In this document: positions 27,542-36,508 of the stretch, piece after piece
How the letters are laid out: each line of letters begins with the position of its first letter
Position numbering within the stretch: position 1 is the first letter of the stretch
Source of the DNA: JAOZHU01 sp964506435
GTDB lineage: Archaea > Thermoproteota > Bathyarchaeia > Bathyarchaeales > Bathycorpusculaceae
DNA length: 64,000 nt
Reading direction: 5' to 3'
Assembly (NCBI GenBank): GCA_964506435.1
Contig: CAZDLK010000002.1
Span: 1-64,000, forward strand
Notes under the pieces: generated by a model
Databases searched by the model: none
The model's input: only the letters and a program-made list of their open reading frames with translations
Told to the model about the DNA's origin: nothing
Made by a program: the position numbers and the translations under genes

Positions 27542-29140
27542 GTGACAGAGAAAATTTTGGTCTTACCCTTCATCGTCGAAGCACAAGACGGCAAAGAAAG
27601 CGTAAGCTATCCTGCCGAGTTAGCAAGCGTCACATGCTTAACGGAGTTTCAAAGGAAAAAAACGGGTCTTTTAAGAGGCGAAGCGGAAAAAGCCTCGTTT
27701 TTATCTAAGCTGTATTACCCACTATGGGCTGTCCCGCTTGAGAAATCATGTGTGATTATAGATGGTTTAGCCTCTTCATCTTACAATCTTACTTTCAAAG
27801 AGCCCTCGAACATAGAATTTTTTGTTGACGATTTAAAGAAGAACTCGGTGTTTCCTCAGGAATTCACGACTGCACTGAGCAGACAAGCGAAAAACGCTGA
27901 AAAATTCACTTCAACAGTTGATCTGACGTTTAAGGCTTTAATCACAAACAAAGAATTGCTAAAGTTTTTCCCCGAGTACTTTAAGAAGAGCTTAGCCTTC
28001 AGCGGCAGCAAAGCAGTTTTCTTGCCCTCGGAAATTGATGAGCGGGCAGCCACTGCCGCACAGGAGGCTGTGACGAATTGTATAAGAAGAATCAATGCGA
28101 ACGTTAAAGGTCTCCAATATGCCTTGGAAGTTCTCGATGAAGAAACAGAATTTCATGAAAACATGCTGCTAAACGATATTGAACTGTTGAAGACAAAATG
28201 CGAAGCTGAAATTGCAGGCGTAAAGCCTGAAGTGGAAAAAAACATAAAGCAGCTAAAGTTAAAAAGAGACGCGGCTGTCGCGCATGTTTCGAAGGACACC
28301 GATAAAAAAACGGCAGCTTTGGAGAAAAAACGTGAAAAATACTTGCAGAAGCTCCGAGGACTCGAGCAACGGAAGGAAAGCGCTCAGAAGGCGAAACGGC
28401 GGACATACACGTCAGAGAAATACGACCGAGAAATCAACGGCGTTAAAAAGGAAATCAAATTGCTCACCAGCATGATTGAGGCGGCCAAAACAGGAAGCGA
28501 CAAAAGTATCAAAAAGATTGAGGAAGAATTCCGCAACGCCGTAGCTTTGGAAGAGGGAAAAATCAAGAAACTCAACAGCGCGTGCGAAGCTAAAGTGGAC
28601 GAGAAAAAGAAACAGATTGCAAACATGGCTTCTGAAAAAGCAGCTATCGCGAAAACTTTTGCCAGCTTGATGGATGAGCAGAAGCGGGAAGCGTCAGTTT
28701 TCAAAGAGCAGACGACGACGGACTGCACACTGGAAGACCTCAACTTAATGTGTGTGCCAATTTACATAGCTGGATACGTGAAAGGCAACGAAGAAAGATA
28801 CAGCATATTTTCACCTGTAACTATTTCTGAGGACATGGGCGTTCTGCAGGGACTGCGCCAAAGGTTAACTTTTGCTTCGGAACCGCGGTTAAAACGTCTA
28901 ATGCATCCAGCATCTGACGAACTACACGAGATGCTCAGTTCTGCTGTGATCAAAAAAATGCAAAACGATGAAGCCTTTAGGCAAGACACTGCAACTCTTT
29001 GCCGTGCCAACAATCTTCTGGAGCATGCAGACTTCCAGAAAACTTTCAGCGAAGGCTTGGTAGAAGCAGAGCAAAAGCGCTGGATAACTGCTGAAGAAGC
29101 CGCGGCGGTTCTTAGCGGAATTAAGGGGGAAGAAACATGA
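27542..29140 (+). CDS. Large coiled-coil protein, partner of the P-loop ATPase
   Basis: 532 residues from GTG at 27542. Residues about 1-170 form a globular domain beginning MTEKILVLPFIVEA. Residues about 200-385 are almost entirely charged heptads (KKTAALEKKREKYLQKLRG, KKIEEEFRNAVALEEGKIKK) predicted as long coiled coils. Residues about 395-530 form a second globular domain with LMCVPIYIAGYVKGNEERYS. No membrane segment. Its stop overlaps the ATPase start (ATGA), so the two are probably one complex. I do not recognise a family. The layout recalls structural-maintenance or tethering proteins but no ATPase head is present here. Confidence 0.75.
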   Translation: MTEKILVLPFIVEAQDGKESVSYPAELASVTCLTEFQRKKTGLLRGEAEKASFLSKLYYPLWAVPLEKSCVIIDGLASSSYNLTFKEPSNIEFFVDDLKKNSVFPQEFTTALSRQAKNAEKFTSTVDLTFKALITNKELLKFFPEYFKKSLAFSGSKAVFLPSEIDERAATAAQEAVTNCIRRINANVKGLQYALEVLDEETEFHENMLLNDIELLKTKCEAEIAGVKPEVEKNIKQLKLKRDAAVAHVSKDTDKKTAALEKKREKYLQKLRGLEQRKESAQKAKRRTYTSEKYDREINGVKKEIKLLTSMIEAAKTGSDKSIKKIEEEFRNAVALEEGKIKKLNSACEAKVDEKKKQIANMASEKAAIAKTFASLMDEQKREASVFKEQTTTDCTLEDLNLMCVPIYIAGYVKGNEERYSIFSPVTISEDMGVLQGLRQRLTFASEPRLKRLMHPASDELHEMLSSAVIKKMQNDEAFRQDTATLCRANNLLEHADFQKTFSEGLVEAEQKRWITAEEAAAVLSGIKGEET

Positions 29141-30888
29141 GCGGCGAAGACAAAATCGTGGAAAGAAAGCTCCTCATAAAAAGAGCTTTTCCATTAACTG
29201 AGATTTTTGAAATAGGCAAACAACTGGGACTTCCATATTTCAACCAGTTTGTGAACGGCTGGGAAACAGATGCTGACACGGCAGCCTTAGAAATCGGGCA
29301 GACAATCAGCGACGCACAACTTCAAGAAATATTCAAGAAATACAAAACCCGCGATTGGAGTGTTTTCCGCGGCAAATACTACACCGTTGGGGACGGTGTC
29401 TTAAGCTTACGAGGGTCACTGGAGAAAATTCAGGCAGCTATTGCTGAAACGGCGAAGAAATACGGCAAAGACAGCACTTCCGTGTTGAAGGCTATGGTGC
29501 AGTCGGGCGGAAACTTCGGCTTAAAAGAGTACACTGAAGCTCGGAAGCAGAAAGTTGATCCGTATCCTATTCTGGGCAAACTTGAACAGTTGAATGTTGT
29601 GGTGCCAACCTACAAGGGTGAAGAGTATTGCGAGTGGAAAATGCTTGAGGAAACGCTTCCGTTTATCCGCTCCGAGCTGGGATTGCCCTCTGCAGAATAT
29701 AAACCTGCAACTTCAACTGCCACGCCTACTGAAACGGGAGAGAAAGTGGTGGATTATTTAGAGGATGAACGCCAGAAAATCGGCGGAATGGAAGAAGAAC
29801 TTAACCGATACCTGAACGACCTAATCAAAAACAGGTTAGACCAGACAATAAAATTCGGCAGAAACTTTTCCGCAGGCTACCTTGCAGATTACCTTCAGAA
29901 CCTCTTTGGACAAGTGCTTTATTTTGATGGCTTCTTAAGTATTCTACAGCAGTACGCGATTTCGGATGTTGAAATCGTTAATCCTCAAGGAAAAACAGGC
30001 CTGCGCACAGGCTGGTCGTTTGCCCTGTTCGGAGAACCTGGCACGGGCAAAAGCTTTTCAACGCGCGATTTGATACTGGGCGTGCCTGATGGGAAAATTA
30101 AGCCACATGGTATTCCAGGCAGAAACCGCTATTGCGGCGGAATCACGCCAGCCCGCTTCATACGAATTGGCCAAGCTTACACGGGAAGAACATTCAATTT
30201 CATTGTGCCAGAATTTAACGATTGGTTCCGCTACGCAGGCATGGTGGATGTCTTAAAAATTGCTATGGAACGCGGCGAAATCAAGCATGAACTGCACAGG
30301 GAGATTATTGGACCTTACAGGTTTGGCTCCTATTTCAGTGTTAACTATAACACGCAGGTGATGGGCAGAGGCTACGCGGTTACCATAGGCGACCCTAACT
30401 TTAACGCTATCGAAGACCGCATGATATGCAGGCTTCACAGATTGACGAAAGAACGGTTCGTGGAGATAGCTAAAAGCCAAATGCGGTTAGCACTGGGCGA
30501 AGTAAGTATTGACAAAGGCGCTCAGCAGATTCGCGACCATGTGGCGCTGACGTACGCTATCGAGACGGAACACCCGCTTGTTAGAGGACGCTTTTCTCAG
30601 AAGCCTGTGATGATTACGGCTGAAACATTTGAAGCCATAAGCCGAGCTAGAGAAGCGATTCTTAAGCGGATACCGGGAAGCATGAAGTTTTCGGCACGTT
30701 TAGAAAGCAACGTGATAAAGTTTGCCTGCGCAGCGTCGCTTTTGAGCTACTTCAGCTCAGACTTGGACTATATTCCCGTAAGCGAGGACGTAGTTGAACG
30801 GGCAGTTAGGCTTTACGTGGAAGAGGCCTCAGTGCGGTCTAGAGAAGAGTTTGAACCTGAAGAAGTGCTGAAGGAGCTTTTCGGCTGA
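29137..30888 (+). CDS. P-loop (AAA-like) ATPase of unknown function
   Basis: 583 residues. The N-terminal 230 residues include a helical, partly winged-helix-like region (SVLKAMVQSGGNFGLKEYTE), then a P-loop domain with Walker A FGEPGTGKSFS near residue 299. The expected Walker B is replaced by FNFIVPEFNDWF, so the acidic pair is unusual. Later blocks AIEDRMICRLHRLTKERF (possible sensor and arginine finger) and FSQKPVMITAETFEAISRA suggest an AAA+ lid. Distant MoxR- or MCM-like relatives are possible. It is made with the coiled-coil protein and ends one base from a convergent winged-helix gene. Confidence 0.75.
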   Translation: MSGEDKIVERKLLIKRAFPLTEIFEIGKQLGLPYFNQFVNGWETDADTAALEIGQTISDAQLQEIFKKYKTRDWSVFRGKYYTVGDGVLSLRGSLEKIQAAIAETAKKYGKDSTSVLKAMVQSGGNFGLKEYTEARKQKVDPYPILGKLEQLNVVVPTYKGEEYCEWKMLEETLPFIRSELGLPSAEYKPATSTATPTETGEKVVDYLEDERQKIGGMEEELNRYLNDLIKNRLDQTIKFGRNFSAGYLADYLQNLFGQVLYFDGFLSILQQYAISDVEIVNPQGKTGLRTGWSFALFGEPGTGKSFSTRDLILGVPDGKIKPHGIPGRNRYCGGITPARFIRIGQAYTGRTFNFIVPEFNDWFRYAGMVDVLKIAMERGEIKHELHREIIGPYRFGSYFSVNYNTQVMGRGYAVTIGDPNFNAIEDRMICRLHRLTKERFVEIAKSQMRLALGEVSIDKGAQQIRDHVALTYAIETEHPLVRGRFSQKPVMITAETFEAISRAREAILKRIPGSMKFSARLESNVIKFACAASLLSYFSSDLDYIPVSEDVVERAVRLYVEEASVRSREEFEPEEVLKELFG

Positions 30889-30889
30889 C

Positions 30890-31573
30890 CTATGCGGCTT
30901 TAACGTAGCCCTCATCTAAACGCTTTATCGTTCCTTTCGCTTCAAGACTCGCCAACAAGCTGTCAAGAGCGTCGTTGTCGATGCCGAACTGTTCGCTTGC
31001 GACATTGCGGATTTCTGCGACGCTTGTTTTCTCCAGTTTCTTGATTAACGCCATCAAGTTTAGGGCTTTTTGTCTTTCTTCCTGTGGAAGCGTCCATGCT
31101 CTTTGAAGCAGAAACAGGGTAACCATGTCTTTCTCGTTATCTTTTTTTGACAGCGTAACAAGGTAGTTTGTTGGAAGTTTCTTGCCGGTTGCCTCTTCGT
31201 ACTGTTTTACTTCAAAGTTTTCACGGATTGCCGCTGGTACTTCGTCCATGCTTTTTGCGATTTCTCTGCGAACTTTGCCTTCACTGTCTACATGTGTGAG
31301 GGAGATTACGTCATAAAATAAGTCATCGCTGATGATGCTTTTTTGGAAAAGCATCGTGTTGCCTTCCAGTTGAGAGAACACTATTCCAGGAGGGCATTTT
31401 ATGGCTTTGACCATGCTTTTGCTGTTTTCCTTGTCGAAGCAGACTTTGAAGAGCCATTTGCCAGTGCGGAGGTCGTCAACTTTGTAGAAGCGGACTTCGC
31501 CGACCCGTAGTTGCCTTAAACTCAGGTCAAACCATGCGTCTTCTGGTCTGTCCTCAACTAACGAGATTTTCAT
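30890..31573 (-). CDS. Hypothetical protein with C-terminal winged helix
   Basis: About 227 residues from ATG at 31573 (TTG at 31585 also in frame). Residues 1-165 form an unrecognised alpha/beta domain with GKWLFKVCFDKENSKSM and TNYLVTLSKKDNEKDM. The last 60 residues (TSVAEIRNVASEQFGIDNDALDSLLASLEAKGTIKRL when read in pieces) look like a winged helix. It converges with the ATPase gene with one base between stops. It may control that operon or simply neighbour it. Confidence 0.65.
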   Translation of the reverse strand: MKISLVEDRPEDAWFDLSLRQLRVGEVRFYKVDDLRTGKWLFKVCFDKENSKSMVKAIKCPPGIVFSQLEGNTMLFQKSIISDDLFYDVISLTHVDSEGKVRREIAKSMDEVPAAIRENFEVKQYEEATGKKLPTNYLVTLSKKDNEKDMVTLFLLQRAWTLPQEERQKALNLMALIKKLEKTSVAEIRNVASEQFGIDNDALDSLLASLEAKGTIKRLDEGYVKAA

Positions 31574-31749
31574 GTTTTTCAACAATTACCAACTCTCCAT
31601 GCGCTGAACTATGCTATCTTACTCTATAATACGTTTTTGTAGCAGCCTTTTGATGGCTGAGTTTTAGGGCATAAACTCGCGGTTAGTTCTTATCGCTACA
31701 ATTGGAAAACACGGAGAATAAAGAAAAGGTTATGCGTTTACTCGCTGGA

Positions 31750-31998
31750 TTAGTCTTCGACGGCTTGTTCAAAACCTGCGAGTTTTATTGTGCTTCCGCA
31801 AGTCCCGCACATTACGACAAGTTCTACGACTTCGTCGTTGACTATTTTTGTGTCAACGATTTTGTAAGTTTCTTCACTTTCGTCTTCTGGAGATATCATG
31901 GTTCCGCATTTTGGGCATGGGAACGCTCCATCGCCTTCAATCGTCGTTAAGTCTATCGTAAAGGCATCGCTTTTCTTGATTACGGCTTTTTTCATCAT
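31750..31998 (-). CDS. Small zinc-ribbon protein
   Basis: About 82 residues from ATG at 31998, with a purine-rich AAAGGAAGTG upstream; a longer form from 32031 is possible. Two knuckles, CPKCG and CGTCG, are about 38 residues apart, separated by an acidic hairpin (SPEDESEETYKI). Typical of small archaeal zinc-binding proteins; function unknown. Confidence 0.65.
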   Translation of the reverse strand: MMKKAVIKKSDAFTIDLTTIEGDGAFPCPKCGTMISPEDESEETYKIVDTKIVNDEVVELVVMCGTCGSTIKLAGFEQAVED

Positions 31999-32109
31999 TC
32001 CTTTCACTTCCTTTCGTTGGTTTTCATGCATCGCTATTACTAATTAACAATTATGAATTCACAATCAGTAAACACCGTGTATTCAACATTTGCGCTTAAC
32101 AGTTTCTGT

Positions 32110-33993
32110 TCACTCCTCGAAACTCTCGGGTGGAACATAGTCGCCAAAGCGTTTTCCAGCTTCAAGCAAACGCTCACGCTGCATATACAGTATGCCGAAA
32201 AGCTCTAGCGGCGTGTCCGAAACGTTCTCCTGATAGAACCGCTGCACGCGTTCAATTTTCGCCAAGTTCTCAGGAACGCGGATAGCGAATTGCTTGTCAT
32301 AATCCTCTTTGCTGTAGGCTTTGTTCAGCACTTGTTTGAAGAGCTTCCGCAAATCCTCGTACTTAGGGAGGTAACCAGTGGGCGACTTTATCGCGTCAAC
32401 TTCGTTGTTCACGCGCAACTCCATCCACTTTATCCAAACATGCTTGTCTTGGATATCGTTCAAGAATTTCCCGTTGCCTACTTCCCGCAGGAAATAGTTA
32501 ACACCGAAGACAACTGGCGCTTTCTCCAGTTTCTTCCCGAACTCCAAGTTGTTGCTTATGTTCTGACCGAAGGGAATGGAGATGAAGTCCTGAATGCTCA
32601 TCATGTTAATCTCTGGCACGCCTTCCTCGCCGACGATGGCGAAAGTGGTTTCAGTCTCCAACGATGCCCCGTAGGCGATTATGCCGTGTTCCCAGCTGAA
32701 ACTCTGCTGGACAGGCACGTAAGCCTTGGCGTCGCGACCGCCATACATTATGCCCGCTAACTCTACTCCCTGCGGGTTATCCAGTTCAGGGTCGCAGTTC
32801 TCCAGTGCTTTGAGGGCTACAGCGTAACGGGCGTTCTTGTGGGCGGGCGGAATGGCTTCGTTGTTCTCATCCACTTTGCCCTCCCACCATTCACCAGAAA
32901 AGTTGACGCCGTCTTTGGGAAGTTCAGAGCCCATGCCGAGCCAATAGGGCTTGCCGTCCTTGATCAGAACGTTTGAGAATATGATCTCGTTAGGGGTGTT
33001 AAGCACTTTGAAGATTAAAGCGTCATCTTTAGGGTTGACATCCTGAATAATGCCGAATATGCCTGATTCAACATTAACTGCTCGGGCAACTGAGCCAATG
33101 TTGCGGATGTAAGCGATATCATCGCCCAATATAGTTTCCCCCGGAAGCATGGCAGTTGAGGTTTTGCCGCACGCACTTGGGAAAGCACCGGCAAAGTAAG
33201 TCTTGCGACCGCCTGGACCGTGCACGCCCATAAGCAGCATGTGCTCAGCTAGCCATCCTTCGTAGTTGGCTTTGCGGATGGCGAGACGGAAAGCAAGTTT
33301 CTTGAAGCCAACGGAGTTGCCTGCGTACTGAGTGTTCACGCTGTAAATGGTGTTGTCCATGTGGTCTATGTATATGCGTTTCTTTTCGTGCTCCGCGCTG
33401 ACCATGTTCTCGGTTAGCTTGCCTGCTGAATGTAAAACGCGTAAAAAGTCCTTGTCCACGCCTGCTTGCCGAAAACCATCATAGCCTGCTCGGTATAGCA
33501 GGGTTTCGGAGTGCGCTACGTACCATGAGTCGGTGCATTGGAGACCGAGAATCGTGAATATAGAGTTTGGCGGGCCAAGCGAAACAAAGCGGACGATCAT
33601 TGTACGGTCTTTCATCGAATCTCTGAGTAAACCTCTTACTTCGGACAAGCCTTCTTGACGGTCAATTTGGTTGAGCGCCTTGCTTAGGGATATTCCTTTG
33701 GGTATGAGGTATTTGGTGGCTTGGCGGTCTCTGCCTTGGTCATGCATGCCGTCAAAGTGGACGGTGTGTCCTTGGAGTTTCATATTGGCGTTTTCTTCGC
33801 CTGTGACTATTGCTTGTTTTCGAATGTGCGCGATGTCTTCGGCTGAGTCGCTGCAGACGAATATGCTTTTAGGGTTGCAGAGGTCGTTGGCTTTAGCTAT
33901 GAACTCGTGAACTATGGGATTACTTATCGCGGATAGCTCCTCGTAGTCACTTTTGCTTAGTTTTGGTCGCAACACTTCAAGGTACGGATTCAT
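32110..33993 (-). CDS. pckG: Phosphoenolpyruvate carboxykinase (GTP)
   Basis: 627-residue cytoplasmic enzyme that interconverts oxaloacetate plus GTP with PEP, CO2 and GDP. The GTP-class P-loop FPSACGKTSTAM is present. The metal site region ETILGDDIAYIR and the active-site block FAGAFPSACGK are in their usual order, and the substrate loop QATKYLIPKG lies near residue 85. Length matches the family (about 600-630). With the malic enzyme at 46.7 kb it gives the cell a C3/C4 node between PEP, pyruvate, malate and oxaloacetate. It stands alone with its own promoter. Confidence 0.96.
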   Translation of the reverse strand: MNPYLEVLRPKLSKSDYEELSAISNPIVHEFIAKANDLCNPKSIFVCSDSAEDIAHIRKQAIVTGEENANMKLQGHTVHFDGMHDQGRDRQATKYLIPKGISLSKALNQIDRQEGLSEVRGLLRDSMKDRTMIVRFVSLGPPNSIFTILGLQCTDSWYVAHSETLLYRAGYDGFRQAGVDKDFLRVLHSAGKLTENMVSAEHEKKRIYIDHMDNTIYSVNTQYAGNSVGFKKLAFRLAIRKANYEGWLAEHMLLMGVHGPGGRKTYFAGAFPSACGKTSTAMLPGETILGDDIAYIRNIGSVARAVNVESGIFGIIQDVNPKDDALIFKVLNTPNEIIFSNVLIKDGKPYWLGMGSELPKDGVNFSGEWWEGKVDENNEAIPPAHKNARYAVALKALENCDPELDNPQGVELAGIMYGGRDAKAYVPVQQSFSWEHGIIAYGASLETETTFAIVGEEGVPEINMMSIQDFISIPFGQNISNNLEFGKKLEKAPVVFGVNYFLREVGNGKFLNDIQDKHVWIKWMELRVNNEVDAIKSPTGYLPKYEDLRKLFKQVLNKAYSKEDYDKQFAIRVPENLAKIERVQRFYQENVSDTPLELFGILYMQRERLLEAGKRFGDYVPPESFEE

Positions 33994-34159
33994 TTTTTAT
34001 TCACTCATTAAACTTGGACATTTCAGATATTCATTTGAATACTTTCATGAAAGGATGCGTTGACATTATAACGCGTATTCCTCTGTCTGAATTGCATAGG
34101 TAAATGATAAACTTTGCGCAAAAAAAGAGAACAAGGGGACAATACTGTTCTCTGTGCGG

Positions 34160-35146
34160 TTACAGCTCGTTTACTGTGCCGGGAACCCTTGGGAACGGTT
34201 GTGTTTCAGCGATGTGCTTTGCACCTGTTAGCCAGCCAACGATGCGTTCCATGCCGATTCCTCCCCCTGCACACGGCTTAAGCCTGCCCTCTTTCGCCAA
34301 CTTCAACACCAGCGCATAGTTGTCTTTGTTGATTTTGTCGCGGTCTATTTTTTTGAGTATTTTGTCGTATTCCCATTCTCTTTTGGCGCCTGACAGCACT
34401 TCTCCGTATTGTGGCAGGAACAGGTCGTAGTTGTCCCATCTGCCAGACTCGAAGTCTTCGTAATCGTAGAATTCTCGGGGTATGTTGGTGACCCACACTG
34501 GAGCGCCGTTTGCCATGGCTACGCCGGTTTCCCAGTCTGCGCCGTATTCTTTTTCCAAGTCTTGCTTATCGCAGATTTTGAAAGGTTTCTGTGGAACTTT
34601 CAGAGTGTCATATCTGCCTAAGCAGGTTAGTTCGCTTTTCATGTCGCGTTTCACGCTGGCGACTAGATGGCATACGGCGTCGTCTACAAGTGACATTATG
34701 TCTTTTGATGTGGCGTTTCTTGCTTCAAAATCTAACTGTGTGAACTCGTAAATGTGTTTGCCTGTGCATGCGCGTTCTGCTTTTTCTATGCGTATGTTAG
34801 GCGATAAAATGAACAGTTTCGGGTAGGCTGTTGATGAGGCGATTAGTTTGTGGATTATCATGCTTGCGGTTGTGCGGACTGTTTTGCCGTAGATGTCTAC
34901 TTCGATTCGTTTTTCTATTGAGGCGCCTGGGTCAGGCCATAAGGGGTCGGTTGATTGGGAAAGTGCTACTGGAAGTAGCCATTGGAAATTGTTATCCAAG
35001 AATTTGCTTGTTAGGTTTCGTAAAGTGTAGGTCATTACCTTGCCTATGCAGGTTTTTCTTTCGATTTCGCTTTCTGAGAGCGCTTCTAAAGGTTTAGGCG
35101 CCGCAACGGGCGCGGGTTTTTCTAGTGTAACTGTTTGTTTACTCAA
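34160..35146 (-). CDS. Archaeal asparagine synthetase (AsnRS-like, class II aaRS fold)
   Basis: 328 residues with the catalytic core of an asparaginyl-tRNA synthetase but no anticodon-binding domain. Motif 2 region FILSPNIRIEKAERAC, the substrate region FTQLDFEARNA and motif 3 CAGGGIGMERIVGWLTGAK are visible. The protein is much shorter than AsnRS (about 430). Characterised archaeal relatives in Pyrococcus make asparagine from aspartate, ammonia and ATP. An N-terminal proline/alanine-rich tail of about 20 residues precedes the core. Divergence from an Lrp/AsnC regulator with a dyad between them parallels asnA-asnC in bacteria. Confidence 0.85.
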   Translation of the reverse strand: MSKQTVTLEKPAPVAAPKPLEALSESEIERKTCIGKVMTYTLRNLTSKFLDNNFQWLLPVALSQSTDPLWPDPGASIEKRIEVDIYGKTVRTTASMIIHKLIASSTAYPKLFILSPNIRIEKAERACTGKHIYEFTQLDFEARNATSKDIMSLVDDAVCHLVASVKRDMKSELTCLGRYDTLKVPQKPFKICDKQDLEKEYGADWETGVAMANGAPVWVTNIPREFYDYEDFESGRWDNYDLFLPQYGEVLSGAKREWEYDKILKKIDRDKINKDNYALVLKLAKEGRLKPCAGGGIGMERIVGWLTGAKHIAETQPFPRVPGTVNEL

Positions 35147-35220
35147 GGGATTTTGCCTCTCGGTTGTGTTTTATTGCAGAAACAAGCATACATGGAGGTT
35201 AATAAATTTTTTATAAAAAA

Positions 35221-35239
35221 TTCCGTAGTTTTTACGAAA
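35221..35239. promoter_or_regulatory. Dyad between asparagine synthetase and Lrp-type regulator
   Basis: Imperfect inverted repeat TTCCGTA-GTTTT-TACGAAA (one mismatch). It lies between two TATA-like stretches, TTTTTTATAAAAAA for the minus-strand synthetase and TTTTTATACT (35248-35257) for the plus-strand regulator. The position fits an operator that controls both divergent genes. Confidence 0.45.
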
Positions 35240-35280
35240 ACTATAGGTTTTTATACTGAATGCCCGTAATAATTACAATT

Positions 35281-35784
35281 ATGTCAGTTAAACTTGACGA
35301 GAAGGACGCAGCGATACTGGCGCTGATACAGGAAAACAGCAACCTCACAGCCAAGCAAGTTGCCAAGAAAGTCAACGCGCCAATAACCACTGTTTTCGCG
35401 AAGATAAAACGCATGGAAGAATTAGGCCTAATAAAAGAGTACAGGGCAATTGTAGCCCCTGAAAAGCTCGGTTTAGGCACCGCAGCGTTTATTCTGGCTT
35501 CTGTTTCTTACAGAGCAAAAGCAGATGAAGCGCCGACTTCTCAGCGGACGGTGGCGGAAGAAATCAGCAAGTTACCCGAAGTGCAAGAAGTGCACATCAT
35601 CACTGGAGACTGGGATTTGCTGATAAAGCTCAGGGCGGAGAATGTGGATGCAATTGGAAAGTTTGTTGTTGACAAACTGCGGCTTATCAATGGGCTCGAG
35701 AAGACGCTTACGTGCATGGTTTTCGAAACCGTGAAGGAAACTACAAAGATAGCTTTGCCTATTAAGAAAATGGGAAAACCGTGA
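35281..35784 (+). CDS. Lrp/AsnC-family transcriptional regulator
   Basis: 167 residues from ATG at 35281, about 25 bases after its TATA-like box, so the transcript may be leaderless. N-terminal helix-turn-helix LDEKDAAILALIQENSNLT...VNAPITTVFAKIKRMEEL, then a RAM ligand-binding domain with EVQEVHIITGDWDLLIKL. Family members sense amino acids and act as dimers to octamers. Its divergent neighbour makes asparagine, so asparagine or aspartate is a likely ligand. Confidence 0.9.
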   Translation: MSVKLDEKDAAILALIQENSNLTAKQVAKKVNAPITTVFAKIKRMEELGLIKEYRAIVAPEKLGLGTAAFILASVSYRAKADEAPTSQRTVAEEISKLPEVQEVHIITGDWDLLIKLRAENVDAIGKFVVDKLRLINGLEKTLTCMVFETVKETTKIALPIKKMGKP

Positions 35785-35799
35785 AGTGTAAACTGCGTT

Positions 35800-36228
35800 T
35801 CATTCGGCGCTTGCGTAGTACAGCAGAGGTATCGCGAGGAGCACCGTGTTCTTTCCTTTGCTCGTGAGCGCGTATTCCACCCGCAGGGGCGGTCCAGCGT
35901 CAACAGCACGGTCAATGTAGCCGTACGTCTTAAGCAGTTTAAGCTTGTCTGATAACGTGCGCGAATTAATGCCTAGGGTTTTCTTGAATCCGCTGAAGCC
36001 CACCGTGGTTCTTAGAAACAGCGTGTAGAGAATTTCAAGGTTCCATTTCTGGAGCAGCACGGTGAAGCTTTCTTCAAGGCTCTTCAGCTCTTCCTTCAAC
36101 TCTTGCGGCGTAATTTTCTGTGTCTCAAATATTTGTTTAAGCGTGTCTTCTATGCCTTTGAGCGTCTGTTCAAGGCGGGCTTCCACGAGTTTGCGGAGTT
36201 CAGCACTTAACGTTACTGGTGCGCTCAT
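35800..36228 (-). CDS. HxlR-like winged-helix regulator
   Basis: About 142 residues from ATG at 36228 (a GTG at 36237 also in frame). An N-terminal helical region (about 1-60) with heptads precedes a winged helix of HxlR type: KWNLEILYTLFLRTTVGFSG, INSRTLSDKLKLLKTYGYI and the wing VEYALTSKGKN. It is divergent from the ferredoxin-reductase pair and could regulate it. A perfect small dyad CACAC-TTG-GTGTG (36235-36247) lies at its start. Confidence 0.8.
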   Translation of the reverse strand: MSAPVTLSAELRKLVEARLEQTLKGIEDTLKQIFETQKITPQELKEELKSLEESFTVLLQKWNLEILYTLFLRTTVGFSGFKKTLGINSRTLSDKLKLLKTYGYIDRAVDAGPPLRVEYALTSKGKNTVLLAIPLLYYASAE

Positions 36229-36322
36229 TGTGGTCACACTTGGTGTGTTATGGCTTACTTCAGGGTTTATAAGGGTTTACTTATACAACAAGATATACAA
36301 AGTACATCATGTTCACGGGTTG

Positions 36323-36508
36323 ATGAGAACCATGGGTTGGAACATAAACAATGATAAGTGTCTCCGCTGCGGCGGCTGCGTTTCCGTTTGTCCAGTTGCG
36401 GCTTTAGAATTAAGAGACAATGTGATAAATGACGTTAAATTATGCACGCTGTGCGGCATATGCGAAAAAGCTTGCCCAGTAGAGGCAATAAAGGTGACCA
36501 AAGAATGA
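36323..36508 (+). CDS. 2[4Fe-4S] ferredoxin
   Basis: 61 residues from ATG at 36323 (or 36332). Two full cluster motifs are visible: CLRCGGCVSVCP and CTLCGICEKACP, each CxxCxxCxxxCP. A TATA-like stretch lies near 36280-36300. Its stop overlaps the reductase start by four bases (ATGA), so it is made together with the geranylgeranyl reductase and is its likely electron donor, as known for the Methanosarcina pair. Confidence 0.92.
   Translation: MRTMGWNINNDKCLRCGGCVSVCPVAALELRDNVINDVKLCTLCGICEKACPVEAIKVTKE

Noticed and set aside
36062..36322. Long N-terminal extension of the ferredoxin
   Set aside because: The extension is antisense to the HxlR-like regulator; ATG at 36323 gives a normal-sized ferredoxin.
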